Positions 35,243 to 43,935 of a DNA stretch of 64,000 bases are shown one piece after another (positions within the stretch are counted from its first letter, which is position 1; every line of letters starts with the position of its first letter). Source of the DNA: Pseudoselenomonas ruminantium. Its GTDB lineage: Bacteria; Bacillota; Negativicutes; Selenomonadales; Selenomonadaceae. The DNA lies in assembly GCF_900104055.1 (NCBI RefSeq), contig NZ_FNJQ01000012.1, forward strand, positions 1 through 64,000, read 5' to 3'. The notes under the pieces were generated by a model. It ran no database searches and was not told the DNA's origin. It saw only the letters and a list, made by a program, of their open reading frames with translations. A program made the position numbers and the translations under genes.

Positions 35243-37423
35243 ATGAGTGGTATGGGTATTTACGGCCTCTCCGGTTCCGGCATAGATGTCGATTCGATGG
35301 TTCGCATGGGCATGATGACCAAGCAGAATGAATACGACAAGATGTATAAGCAGGAAGTTAAGAATGAATGGATCAAGGAAGCTTATGCAGACATGTATAA
35401 CAGCCTGAACACATTCAATTCTTCAACCCTGTATGACTACAAACTGTCGTCCACTACCAGTCCCATGTCGGCCACCAGTTCCCAATCGACTGTGGCAACG
35501 GCTGTAGCCAATGCTGATGCAGCTTCCATGTCGCACACGGTCAATGTGGAGCGTACGGCATCAAATGCTTATCTCTTGTCAGCAGATAAGATCAAGCGCA
35601 ATAACACGAATCTGTCCGAAAGTATTTATCTGAAGGATGTCCTGTTCACCAAGGAAGAACAGGATACTTTGAATGGTGAGATATCCGGAGATACAGAAGA
35701 AGCTAAGAAAAAAGCAGATTCAGCACTTTTGTCTTTTGATATCGCAGATGGTACAGAATCGGATTCTAAGAAAAAGACTATTTCTTTCACCTATGAGGAA
35801 ATACTGAAAAATAATCTGACGCTGAATGATTTGTCTTCTCGGATCAATCAGTCGGGCGTTAATATCAAGGCTGGATATGACAGTGCTAACGATGCTTTCT
35901 CGCTATATCAGAAGGATGGTGGCGTTGACAATAAGATATTGCTGACGGTGAAATCTGGAGATGCTTATGCGAATGGAAGCAAGCTGTTGAACAATCTCCA
36001 GTTGGCTTCTGTTACGCAGGATTTAGATGGAAATAATCAGCTGACCAGCAAACTGTCCGATGTGATGACGGTTGAGACCACTACGGGCACAAGCTCCATT
36101 GGTGGTGCTAAAAACACCTATACCAGTTCCATCACGGTGGGTAATGATACAACGTTGGATTCGTTGTTTAGCGGAGTTAAGGTGGGGAATGACACACCAA
36201 TAACTTTTACGTTGTATAATGGCAATACTACTGGCGAGATGAAGGAGACGTTCAATTTAGGCGGCGGGCTTACCATAGGTGGTTTGATATCGCAAATCAA
36301 TCATGATGGCGGCCTTTTTACGGCTAGTCTGGATGATGGTCACCTTACAATCAAGGCAAAAGGGAGCGATGAGACGGTCAGCTTCCAGGTGGATAATACC
36401 GATACCAGTGAAAAGGCGGAAAATGGCCGGTATCTCATCAATGCGTTGAAGTTCGACGGTATTACAGAAGAACTTTCCGTTGATGTCACAGGTCTGGCTA
36501 CGGCCGTTATGGGAGATAAACTGGATGCAGACGGTAATGTAGTCATGGAAAATGGCAAAGCAGTCCAAGAAGTAAAAGGATATAAGCAGGGGGCGGAAGG
36601 TGTCAGCGCTAAGGTTAATATCGATGGTCGTGAGTATACTTCCGATACATCCAAGATTACCGTGGGCAATGTCACCTACACATTGGCTTCCAAAGGTTCG
36701 ACTACCGTTACCGTCAATCAGGATACGGACAAGCTGGTCGAGAATGTCAAGAAGTTCGTCGAAGACTATAACAAGATGATCGATGAACTTAATGAGAAGT
36801 ATTATGAGGAAAAATACAGTGACTATGGTGTGCTGACGCAGACGCAGGAAAAGGGCATGACCAAGGAGCAAATTGACAAGTGGAATGAGAAGGCCAAGTC
36901 TGGTCTTATGAATCATGACCAGAACATCGGCAAGATCATTAGCGAAATGCGTCAGGCCATCTATACGCCAGTGGAATCGGCCACAGGTAAGTATAATACC
37001 ATGATGTCCATCGGTATATCTTCCGCAAATGACCGCGGTCATCTGAAACTCGATGAAGACAAGCTCAAGAAGGCTTTGGCTGAAGAGCCGGATGCCGTAC
37101 GGGAAATCTTCAATTCCAGCGGTGACTACACCGATCAGAATGGCAAGGTGCAGACCGACTACGACAAACAGGGGGTTATCGGTCGTATCTCCGATTCCCT
37201 GTACAAGAATCTAAAAACCATGAAATCCTATGCCGGCACTTCTACGGAGGCGGCGGACGGCAGCTCACTGGGTGACCTTATCCGGGAACTGCAGACCAAG
37301 ATGTCAAATTTCAAGACCATGATGAAATCCTACGAAAATATGCTTTACAAGAAGTATGATGCCATGGAGCTGGCCATCCAGCGCATGAGCGTCTCTATGG
37401 GGTATATCACCGGCGGCCAGTAA
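35243..37423 (+). CDS. fliD: flagellar cap / hook-associated protein 2 FliD
   Basis: A 726-residue filament cap protein that helps flagellin fold at the growing tip. The N-terminal FliD_N part begins GIYGLSGSGIDVDSMVRMGM. The C-terminal FliD_C part includes DKLVENVKKFVEDYNKMIDE and ends with a coiled coil (about residues 660-720). It is longer than many FliD proteins because of an extended Ser/Thr/Asp-rich middle region. Ribosome-binding site GAGGAGGTG, 13 bases after flaG; followed by fliS. Confidence 0.93.
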   Translation: MSGMGIYGLSGSGIDVDSMVRMGMMTKQNEYDKMYKQEVKNEWIKEAYADMYNSLNTFNSSTLYDYKLSSTTSPMSATSSQSTVATAVANADAASMSHTVNVERTASNAYLLSADKIKRNNTNLSESIYLKDVLFTKEEQDTLNGEISGDTEEAKKKADSALLSFDIADGTESDSKKKTISFTYEEILKNNLTLNDLSSRINQSGVNIKAGYDSANDAFSLYQKDGGVDNKILLTVKSGDAYANGSKLLNNLQLASVTQDLDGNNQLTSKLSDVMTVETTTGTSSIGGAKNTYTSSITVGNDTTLDSLFSGVKVGNDTPITFTLYNGNTTGEMKETFNLGGGLTIGGLISQINHDGGLFTASLDDGHLTIKAKGSDETVSFQVDNTDTSEKAENGRYLINALKFDGITEELSVDVTGLATAVMGDKLDADGNVVMENGKAVQEVKGYKQGAEGVSAKVNIDGREYTSDTSKITVGNVTYTLASKGSTTVTVNQDTDKLVENVKKFVEDYNKMIDELNEKYYEEKYSDYGVLTQTQEKGMTKEQIDKWNEKAKSGLMNHDQNIGKIISEMRQAIYTPVESATGKYNTMMSIGISSANDRGHLKLDEDKLKKALAEEPDAVREIFNSSGDYTDQNGKVQTDYDKQGVIGRISDSLYKNLKTMKSYAGTSTEAADGSSLGDLIRELQTKMSNFKTMMKSYENMLYKKYDAMELAIQRMSVSMGYITGGQ

Positions 37424-37450
37424 GGCGCAAAGATCTAGGGAGGCAGAGGA

Positions 37451-37864
37451 ATGGTAAATAACGCAGCAGAAGCTTACAAGAGACAGCAGATCATGACGGC
37501 TACACCTGAAGCACTGACCTTGATGCTTTACAACGGCTGTTTGAAGTTTATGGGCGAGGGCAAGGATGCAATCGAGGCCAAGCAGTATGAGCAGGCCAAT
37601 ACATCCTTGCAGAAAGCCCAGCAGATCATTTCCGAATTTCGCATTACCCTGAATATGGACTATGATATTTCCCATCAGCTGATGCCTTTGTACAACTATT
37701 GCTATGACCGTCTGGTGGAAGGCAATATGAAAAGCGATACAGCGCTGGTGCAGGAAGCTATTGATATCATCAAGGAGCTGCGGGATGCCTGGGTACTGGC
37801 CATGAAGAAGGCACGTCAGGATGGCGGAACGAAGAATGTGCAGGGTGATAGCTATGTCGGCTGA
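37451..37864 (+). CDS. fliS: flagellar export chaperone FliS
   Basis: A 137-residue helical chaperone that keeps flagellin monomeric in the cytosol before export. Recognisable by the N-terminal AYKRQQIMTATPEALTLMLY and NGCLKFM, and the later LNMDYDISHQLMPLYNYCYD. Ribosome-binding site GGGAGG. The next gene starts inside its last codons. Confidence 0.94.
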   Translation: MVNNAAEAYKRQQIMTATPEALTLMLYNGCLKFMGEGKDAIEAKQYEQANTSLQKAQQIISEFRITLNMDYDISHQLMPLYNYCYDRLVEGNMKSDTALVQEAIDIIKELRDAWVLAMKKARQDGGTKNVQGDSYVG

Positions 37865-38198
37865 CCTCACGAAAGCAAAAGCCAATTGGCAGATGTATTA
37901 CACCCTGACGCAGGAAATGCTCAAATTCATCAATCAGGATGATGTGGATCAATTCCTGGATTTGGAACGCCAGCGCAGTGAACTGGTGGAACGCATGAAA
38001 GCACTGCCGGAAACGGAGGATTACCGCAAGACATCTGAATGTCAGGAACTGGTGCAGAAAATCAAGCCCCTGGACATGCAGGTGGTTTATAAAGCCAAAG
38101 CCTGGCTCAACCGTTCCCGTCAGCAAAATGCCACAGTTCATGCCTATGATATTCAGGGCGTAAACAAATTGGGTAATATCTTCAACAAAAAATATTGA
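37854..38198 (+). CDS. FliT-like small flagellar protein
   Basis: A 114-residue all-helical protein overlapping the fliS end by 11 bases. Size, helical content (LTQEMLKFINQDDVDQFLDL) and position directly after fliD-fliS match FliT, the FliD export chaperone. Sequence conservation in this family is low, so the assignment rests mainly on context. It is the last gene of the late flagellar operon before a strong terminator. Confidence 0.75.
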   Translation: MSADLTKAKANWQMYYTLTQEMLKFINQDDVDQFLDLERQRSELVERMKALPETEDYRKTSECQELVQKIKPLDMQVVYKAKAWLNRSRQQNATVHAYDIQGVNKLGNIFNKKY

Positions 38199-38200
38199 GA

Positions 38201-38231
38201 AAAACCTCTCCGACAAGGAGAGGTTTTTTTT
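38201..38231 (+). terminator. intrinsic terminator ending the late flagellar operon
   Basis: An 11-bp stem, AAAACCTCTCC (38201-38211) with GGAGAGGTTTT (38217-38227), followed by T residues. Confidence 0.9.
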
Positions 38232-38269
38232 TATCATTGCCGAAAATATAAGTCAAAGGGGGGAGACTC

Positions 38270-41125
38270 GTGGAGGAGCGGAATGTAAAGATATCGGTTT
38301 GTTATATTGTGAGGAATGAAGAGCAGACCTTGCCCCTTTCCTTAAAATCTGTTCAGCAGGCTGCCGATGAAATTGTTGTGGTGGATACTGGCTCAACGGA
38401 TAGGACGAAGAAAGTGGCACTGGAATTTGGTGCTCAAATATATGATTATGTCTGGCAGGATGACTTTGCTGCTGCCCGCAATTTTGCCTTGGATAAGCTT
38501 AATAGCGATTGGGTGATATTTTTGGATGCCGATGAATGTTTTAGCAGGAAAAAGGCAAAAATTCTGCGTTCCTTGATTGCAGATCAGGCCCCATCTGTGA
38601 ATTTGATCCTTGTCCAACGGCAGGATGTGGATGAAGAGGGAAAGGTGATGCTGTCTCTTTATGTGCCACGGATTTTTCGCTTGCGTAAGGACTTGCGCTA
38701 TGTGGGGGCTATACATGAAGAATTAAGGCAGAATGGCGGAATGGTAAAAGGAATTGTCACAGTATCTCCAGAACAATTGCGGCTTATTCATACAGGATAT
38801 GCTGGTAGTTTGGGGAAGGCAAAGGCTCAGCGCAATCTGGATATTCTGCGGAAAGAGCTGGCGAAAGCGTCAGATCCGGGGCATTTATATGGTTATCTGG
38901 CCGAGGCTTATGATGGTATTGATGATCAGGAAAATGCCATGAAGTATGCTTATCTGGATATCGCAAGGGGGCGGCAGGCGGAAACATATGCCAGCCGTTC
39001 TTATCGATTGTTGTTGGGAAAATTATCCCGACAGAAATGGGACTACCAGGAGCGGCAGCGGGTGGCCAAGCTGGCGGTACAGGACTTCCCGGAAGTGCCA
39101 GAATTCCATGCCGAATATGGGGAAAGCCTGGCAGCAGGCTGGCAATATCGGCAAGCAGCCGGGGAAATGAAAAGGGCTTGTGAATTGGGACAGGATTATG
39201 CAGGCTTGGAGCCATCCTTGTTTACGGCTGAGGTAATGAAGACCTGCCAGAGGCGGGAAGACTTATTTACAAAACTGGCTGCAAAGGCGGAGCGATTAAA
39301 TATCACGGCCTGTGTGATTGCTAAGAATGAAGCCAAGAATATTGTCCGCTGGCTGGAAAATGCCAAAGTTTATGCCAATCAATGCCTGCTTTTGGATACT
39401 GGTTCAACGGATAATACCTGTGAATTGGCGGCTGGTGCAGAGATCTATCATTATGAGTGGAAGGATGATTTTGCTGCGGCTCGAAATGAAGCTTTGCAGT
39501 ATGTTAAGGGCGATTGGGTGGCGTTTCTGGATGCCGATGAATTTTTTGCCCATCCGGAGCAGGTGCGGGGCGTTTTGGCGGAATGTGAAATCCAGCATCC
39601 GGATGTTGAAGCGGTGCGTCTGACTATCTGCAATGTGGATGAGGATGATGGTGGACGGGAAATATCCCGCTTCTGTAATGTACGATTGTTCCGCAACCAG
39701 CCGGAATTGCGTTATGCAGGGCGGGTACATGAAAATTTGTTGAATGTAAGGGGCAATGCTTTGGAAGTTTGGGAAGAACCCTGCGTGGAAGTTATCCATA
39801 CCGGATATTCCAGTAGTGTGCTCCTGGCGAAGACCCAGCGAAATTTAGCCCTACTGAAACAGGATATAGCGGCAAAGGGGGAGCAGCCACAGCATTATCG
39901 CTATCTGGCCGATTGCTATCATGGGCTGGGGGATTACCAGCAAGCACAGCTTTACGCATTGCGGGCGATAGATGCACCCCTTAAAGGGCAGGGAACCCAT
40001 GGTGATATGTACTATATGGTATTGTTGTGTATGCGGGCCTTATCGGAACCAGAAGCGGATCAGCTGGCTTTTGCTCAGGCCGCCGCCCGTAAGTTCCCTG
40101 CGCTGCCGGATTTCCCGGCAGTGATGGGGATACTTTATCAGGAAAATGGGCAGTATGAGCAGGGGGAAAAATACCTGACGCGGGCATTAAGGCTGGCTCG
40201 TCAAAGTGATGGACGGGAGTCATCGTCATTTAGTGATATAGAGGCTTTGGTATATGCGAAATTGGCTGATTGTGAGCAGCATTTGGGGAAAAGTCAGGCA
40301 GCCTTGCAACATAGCAGTCAGGCAATGGAATGCAGTCCTTATGAGGAAGAGGTTTTGACTGGATTCTGTATGGTAAGGCAGGAGAATAGAGAAAAGCTGA
40401 TTATAGAAATGGAACGGTATTTTGCCGATACAGAGCAGAATTGTGCCTTTTTGTGCCGCTTTTGCGAGCGCAATGGTTTTGGTGACTTGTATGAGTATTA
40501 TGGCAATCACTGGCAAGAACGTTATGGAAAAGAACTGCCGCGGAGGCAGTATTATGAACTTTTGAGGCAGGGCGATTGGCAATCGCTGGTGGATAAATTG
40601 CAGCAGGGGTTGGTGGCTAATTTTGAGCTGTCGATTGATTTGTTGCTGAGACTTGATCGTCAGCAGGGAAAAAACTTTAGGGATGTTGAACGTCAACTGG
40701 TGGCTTTGCTGCCTGCTGAGGTACAGGCCATCTGGGCAAAAATTTCCCAGGGGGAAGCGCCTGCTGATTGGCAGAACTATAAAATTATATGGTCCCATAT
40801 ATTAACCTATGGTGATGATGAACAATTGGAGAAGTACGGAGAACTGGCGTTACGTCAGCAAGAAATCTGGCAGGATATTGTGAAAGACTTAATGGAACAG
40901 GAAAAATGGCGGGCGGCCTTTAACTTGCTGGCCAAAGTGCCCCAGGAGGAGGCTGATGGCGAATTTTGGCAAAACTTGGGACGATGTCTGTATCATTTGG
41001 GGGAATATGAAGCGGCCAGGGAAGCATTGGAACGGGCCCGTCAGCAGGGGCTGGATACCATGCTGATGAAATCCTACGAGAAATGGCTGGAAAATGTCAG
41101 CTTAAGCCGGAGGAATACGCTATGA
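38270..41125 (+). CDS. tandem GT2 glycosyltransferase with TPR-like C terminus
   Basis: A 951-residue cytosolic protein with two family-2 (GT-A fold) glycosyltransferase domains. The first (about residues 6-110) has VDTGSTDRT and the metal/nucleotide-sugar motif LDADE. The second (about 344-440) has LDTGSTDNT and LDADE. Each is followed by helical TPR-like repeats; the C-terminal 380 residues are TPR-like throughout. GTG start behind GGGGGGAG. It lies between the late flagellar operon and fliC, so flagellin is the probable acceptor. The sugar donor cannot be deduced. Confidence 0.85.
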   Translation: MEERNVKISVCYIVRNEEQTLPLSLKSVQQAADEIVVVDTGSTDRTKKVALEFGAQIYDYVWQDDFAAARNFALDKLNSDWVIFLDADECFSRKKAKILRSLIADQAPSVNLILVQRQDVDEEGKVMLSLYVPRIFRLRKDLRYVGAIHEELRQNGGMVKGIVTVSPEQLRLIHTGYAGSLGKAKAQRNLDILRKELAKASDPGHLYGYLAEAYDGIDDQENAMKYAYLDIARGRQAETYASRSYRLLLGKLSRQKWDYQERQRVAKLAVQDFPEVPEFHAEYGESLAAGWQYRQAAGEMKRACELGQDYAGLEPSLFTAEVMKTCQRREDLFTKLAAKAERLNITACVIAKNEAKNIVRWLENAKVYANQCLLLDTGSTDNTCELAAGAEIYHYEWKDDFAAARNEALQYVKGDWVAFLDADEFFAHPEQVRGVLAECEIQHPDVEAVRLTICNVDEDDGGREISRFCNVRLFRNQPELRYAGRVHENLLNVRGNALEVWEEPCVEVIHTGYSSSVLLAKTQRNLALLKQDIAAKGEQPQHYRYLADCYHGLGDYQQAQLYALRAIDAPLKGQGTHGDMYYMVLLCMRALSEPEADQLAFAQAAARKFPALPDFPAVMGILYQENGQYEQGEKYLTRALRLARQSDGRESSSFSDIEALVYAKLADCEQHLGKSQAALQHSSQAMECSPYEEEVLTGFCMVRQENREKLIIEMERYFADTEQNCAFLCRFCERNGFGDLYEYYGNHWQERYGKELPRRQYYELLRQGDWQSLVDKLQQGLVANFELSIDLLLRLDRQQGKNFRDVERQLVALLPAEVQAIWAKISQGEAPADWQNYKIIWSHILTYGDDEQLEKYGELALRQQEIWQDIVKDLMEQEKWRAAFNLLAKVPQEEADGEFWQNLGRCLYHLGEYEAAREALERARQQGLDTMLMKSYEKWLENVSLSRRNTL

Positions 41126-42249
41126 AGGAAATAAAACTATCGGTATGTTATATGGTTAAAAATGAGGCACATAATCTTCCTTCGTCGCTGGCATCTATTC
41201 AGGAGGCAGCTGATGAGATCATCGTGGTGGATACAGGCTCGACTGATGATACGAAATCTATTGCCCGGTCCTATGGTGCCCAGGTCTTTGGTTTTCCCTG
41301 GCAGGATGATTTTGCTGCACCCCGGAATTATGCCATAGAGCAGGCAAAGGGGGATTGGATATTATTTTTGGATGCGGATGAAGCGTTTCCGAGGCCGTTG
41401 AATAGGGGGGCGTTGTTGGATTATCTGTCCAGAATGGCAGCGCAAGATGTCATTCTGCTTAGGCGCTATAATGTGGAGACATTGACAGACCGGAAATGTT
41501 TCAATATGGATTGGAGCCCGCGCTTATTTCAACGGCGGTCGGATCTGCGTTATCGGGGGCGCATTCATGAACATATCAGTAAGTCGGTGGGGGATCTTCA
41601 GGTAGCTTATGCGCCGTTGGAGTTTTATATATTGCATACTGGTTATGCGAAGATGATTAGTGAGGATAAATGTCGGCGGGATCTACAGATCTTGCAGCAG
41701 GTAATTGCGTCAGGCGATTGGGAACCTGTCTATGATTTTTTCCTGACAGATTGTTATTATGGGATAAGGGATTATGAGAAGGCCTTGCAGCACGCTGTTG
41801 CTTTTACGGAAAGTGGCACAGTTATTCATGGTGGCAACGGTCATGTATATCACATGATCTTGGAATGTATGCGAGCATTGGGCCGGCCGGATGCGGATAT
41901 GCTTCCGTGGGCTGAAGCGGCAGGCAGGTTATATCCAGATCTGCCGGATTTTTATGCGGAGCAGGGTATGGTGCTTTGCGGACTGGGAAGATTGTCTGAG
42001 GCACAGCTACTATTGACAGAAGCTTTGCGGCGCTATGATGAAGGCAGCGCAGATATTTGCCATGCTACATATTTTTCTCCTGTGGTGGCAGCTAAGGTGG
42101 CGGCTCGGTTGGGAGAAATCCATGAACTTTGGGGAGAGCAGAACTTGGCAGCCCAATGTTTTATTCGGGCTTTGGATTATTGTTCAGAAGATGAGGCCGT
42201 GCTGAATAAGGCAAAGCGCTTTTTGACAACACAGGATGGGGTGAAATAA
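41122..42249 (+). CDS. GT2 glycosyltransferase with TPR-like tail
   Basis: A 375-residue single-domain relative of the preceding enzyme: GT2 catalytic part at about residues 4-110 (CYMVKNEAHNLPSSL, VDTGSTDDT, LDADEAF), then helical repeats. The start overlaps the previous stop (ATGA), so the two are translationally coupled. Directly upstream of fliC; probable flagellin glycosyltransferase from context. Confidence 0.85.
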   Translation: MKEIKLSVCYMVKNEAHNLPSSLASIQEAADEIIVVDTGSTDDTKSIARSYGAQVFGFPWQDDFAAPRNYAIEQAKGDWILFLDADEAFPRPLNRGALLDYLSRMAAQDVILLRRYNVETLTDRKCFNMDWSPRLFQRRSDLRYRGRIHEHISKSVGDLQVAYAPLEFYILHTGYAKMISEDKCRRDLQILQQVIASGDWEPVYDFFLTDCYYGIRDYEKALQHAVAFTESGTVIHGGNGHVYHMILECMRALGRPDADMLPWAEAAGRLYPDLPDFYAEQGMVLCGLGRLSEAQLLLTEALRRYDEGSADICHATYFSPVVAAKVAARLGEIHELWGEQNLAAQCFIRALDYCSEDEAVLNKAKRFLTTQDGVK

Positions 42250-42287
42250 AGTCAAAGAAAAAAAGTAAAAAAAATTTAAAATTCCGC

Positions 42288-42314
42288 TTAAGGAATCAGC
42301 AAAAACGTCGATAT
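42288..42314 (+). promoter_or_regulatory. putative sigma-28 promoter of fliC
   Basis: TTAAG (42288-42292), a 16-base spacer and CGATAT (42309-42314). An ATTCC/GGAAT inverted repeat flanks the -35 (42281-42285 and 42291-42295). It gives a long leader of about 145 bases. Confidence 0.8.
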
Positions 42315-42344
42315 AGTTAGTGTAAAGGTAATCAGTGAACCAAA

Positions 42345-42460
42345 ACAAGGAGACAAACAGCCAGCTAGCAGCTGCTTGTGCAGGTGGCGGTTCGCTAATT
42401 ATAGCTAACGACAGTCAGGGATGGCTGTTACAAATATTATTTTTCTACATTCAAGGAGGA
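42345..42460 (+). promoter_or_regulatory. fliC leader with candidate CsrA-binding sites
   Basis: Three GGA sites are present. ACAAGGAGAC (42345-42354) resembles the CsrA consensus. A hairpin, ACAGTC (42411-42416) with GGCTGT (42423-42428), displays AGGGAT in its six-base loop. The third is the Shine-Dalgarno AAGGAGG (42453-42459) itself. A high-affinity hairpin upstream plus a site on the Shine-Dalgarno is the layout used by CsrA to repress flagellin translation in Bacillus. fliW and csrA are in this window. Confidence 0.65.
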
Positions 42461-42468
42461 AAAACATC

Positions 42469-43794
42469 ATGGCAATGGTAGTAAAGAACAACATGTCGGC
42501 AATCTCGACTCTGAACACTCTGAACAAGAACTCCAGCGCACTCTCTAAGAGCCTGGAAAAAGTTTCTTCCGGTATGAAGATCAACGGCGCAGCCGATGAC
42601 GCTTCCGGTTACGCTATATCTGAGCGTATGCGTGTTCAGATCCGTGGTTTGGATCAGTCAAATGCCAACACCCAGAACGGCAATGCAATGATGAAAGTTG
42701 CTGAAGGTGCTGTAAGTTCCACCGTTGATATCCTGAAGACTCTGAAAGAGAAAGTCATCAACGCAGCGAACGATACCAACACGGACAGCGACCGTCAGAC
42801 CATCCAGAAAGAATTGGATCAGTCCATCGACCAGATCGATGACAATGCCAACATCACCTACAACGGCAAGTATCTTGTTGATGGTTCCCACAACAACAAG
42901 ACTACCAATACGACTACGGCACTGACCAATGAGTCCATGGATTCAGCTACGACGAAGGAAACGGCGCTGACTGCTCTGAAGAACCGTAATGGTGAAAGCC
43001 TGAACATTCATAGCACGGATAATGTGACCATTTCTTACGTGCATGAGGGCAAAACCTATAGCACGACGTTCAAGGTTGGTAGTGAATCTTTGGCAACCGC
43101 TGTTGCAAAAACGGCTTACAACGGTGATAAGTCGTTAGCTGGTGCATTGAGCTTCAATGAAAGCACGGCGACTTCCAAGATTGGTCTGGATGGTTCCGGC
43201 AATACGGTTTACACGGCTGATAAGGGTTGCGCTTTGACGCTGACGGCTAAGACCACTGGCGTTGCTGGTCAGATTTCCGGCTTTACCATCAGCATTACCA
43301 CGAACAAGGGTGCTATCAACAAGTCCGCTAATGCTGTGCTGGATAACTTCACTGAGTCCATCCGTGCACAGAATGAGTCTGAAGACAACGCTATGGTATT
43401 CCAGGTTGGCACGAAGGCTAATCAGGCTATCAAAGTAGGTCTGACGGATATGCGTTCCACGGCTCTGGGTCTTAAAGGTGCTGACGGTGAAACCCTGAGT
43501 GTATCCACCCAGGTTAAGGCTAATGCTGCTATCAACGTTCTGGACAATGCTATCCAGAAAGCTCTCGACCAGCAGACCACCATTGGTTCCGTTGAGTCCC
43601 GCCTGAGCTACACCAGCAGCAACTTGACCACTGCTTCCGAAAACGTTCAGAGCTCCGAATCCACGATTCGCGATGCTGACATGGCGAAAGAAATGACGAA
43701 CTACACGAAGAACAACGTTCTTCTGCAGGCCGCTCAGTCCATGCTGGCTCAGGCCAACCAGAGCAGCAGCTCGGTTCTCAGCCTCCTCCAGTAA
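42469..43794 (+). CDS. fliC: flagellin, probable major filament subunit
   Basis: A 441-residue flagellin. D0/D1 ends are canonical (SGMKINGAADDASGYAISER; STIRDADMAKEMTNYTKNNV; ending SLLQ). The variable part (about 145-300) is rich in Thr, Ser and Asn, plausible sites for O-glycosylation. It has its own sigma-28-like promoter, a long structured leader, an AAGGAGG ribosome-binding site and a strong terminator, and is flanked by glycosyltransferase genes. Codon choice looks more optimised than in its neighbours (frequent AAC, GAC, CGT), consistent with high expression. For these reasons I take it as the main of the four flagellins. Confidence 0.93.
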   Translation: MAMVVKNNMSAISTLNTLNKNSSALSKSLEKVSSGMKINGAADDASGYAISERMRVQIRGLDQSNANTQNGNAMMKVAEGAVSSTVDILKTLKEKVINAANDTNTDSDRQTIQKELDQSIDQIDDNANITYNGKYLVDGSHNNKTTNTTTALTNESMDSATTKETALTALKNRNGESLNIHSTDNVTISYVHEGKTYSTTFKVGSESLATAVAKTAYNGDKSLAGALSFNESTATSKIGLDGSGNTVYTADKGCALTLTAKTTGVAGQISGFTISITTNKGAINKSANAVLDNFTESIRAQNESEDNAMVFQVGTKANQAIKVGLTDMRSTALGLKGADGETLSVSTQVKANAAINVLDNAIQKALDQQTTIGSVESRLSYTSSNLTTASENVQSSESTIRDADMAKEMTNYTKNNVLLQAAQSMLAQANQSSSSVLSLLQ

Positions 43795-43823
43795 TCGGCA
43801 GTCTTTCGTTAATACAAACTACC

Positions 43824-43851
43824 AAAACCGCCCTTCGGGGCGGTTTTTTTT
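43824..43851 (+). terminator. intrinsic terminator after fliC
   Basis: A perfect stem, AAAACCGCCC (43824-43833) with GGGCGGTTTT (43838-43847), around the stable TTCG tetraloop, then T residues. Confidence 0.95.
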
Positions 43852-43860
43852 GCAGGTAAT

Positions 43861-43888
43861 TTGCCTGCTTTGCCGAAATTATTATACA
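43861..43888 (+). promoter_or_regulatory. possible sigma-A promoter of the downstream glycosylation operon
   Basis: TTGCCT (43861-43866), a 16-base spacer and TATACA (43883-43888) stand about 48 bases before the first gene of a six-gene operon. Confidence 0.5.
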
Positions 43889-43935
43889 AGGATAATTTGC
43901 AGCGTTAATATCCGTTTTGCTAAGAGGTGAAGCGT

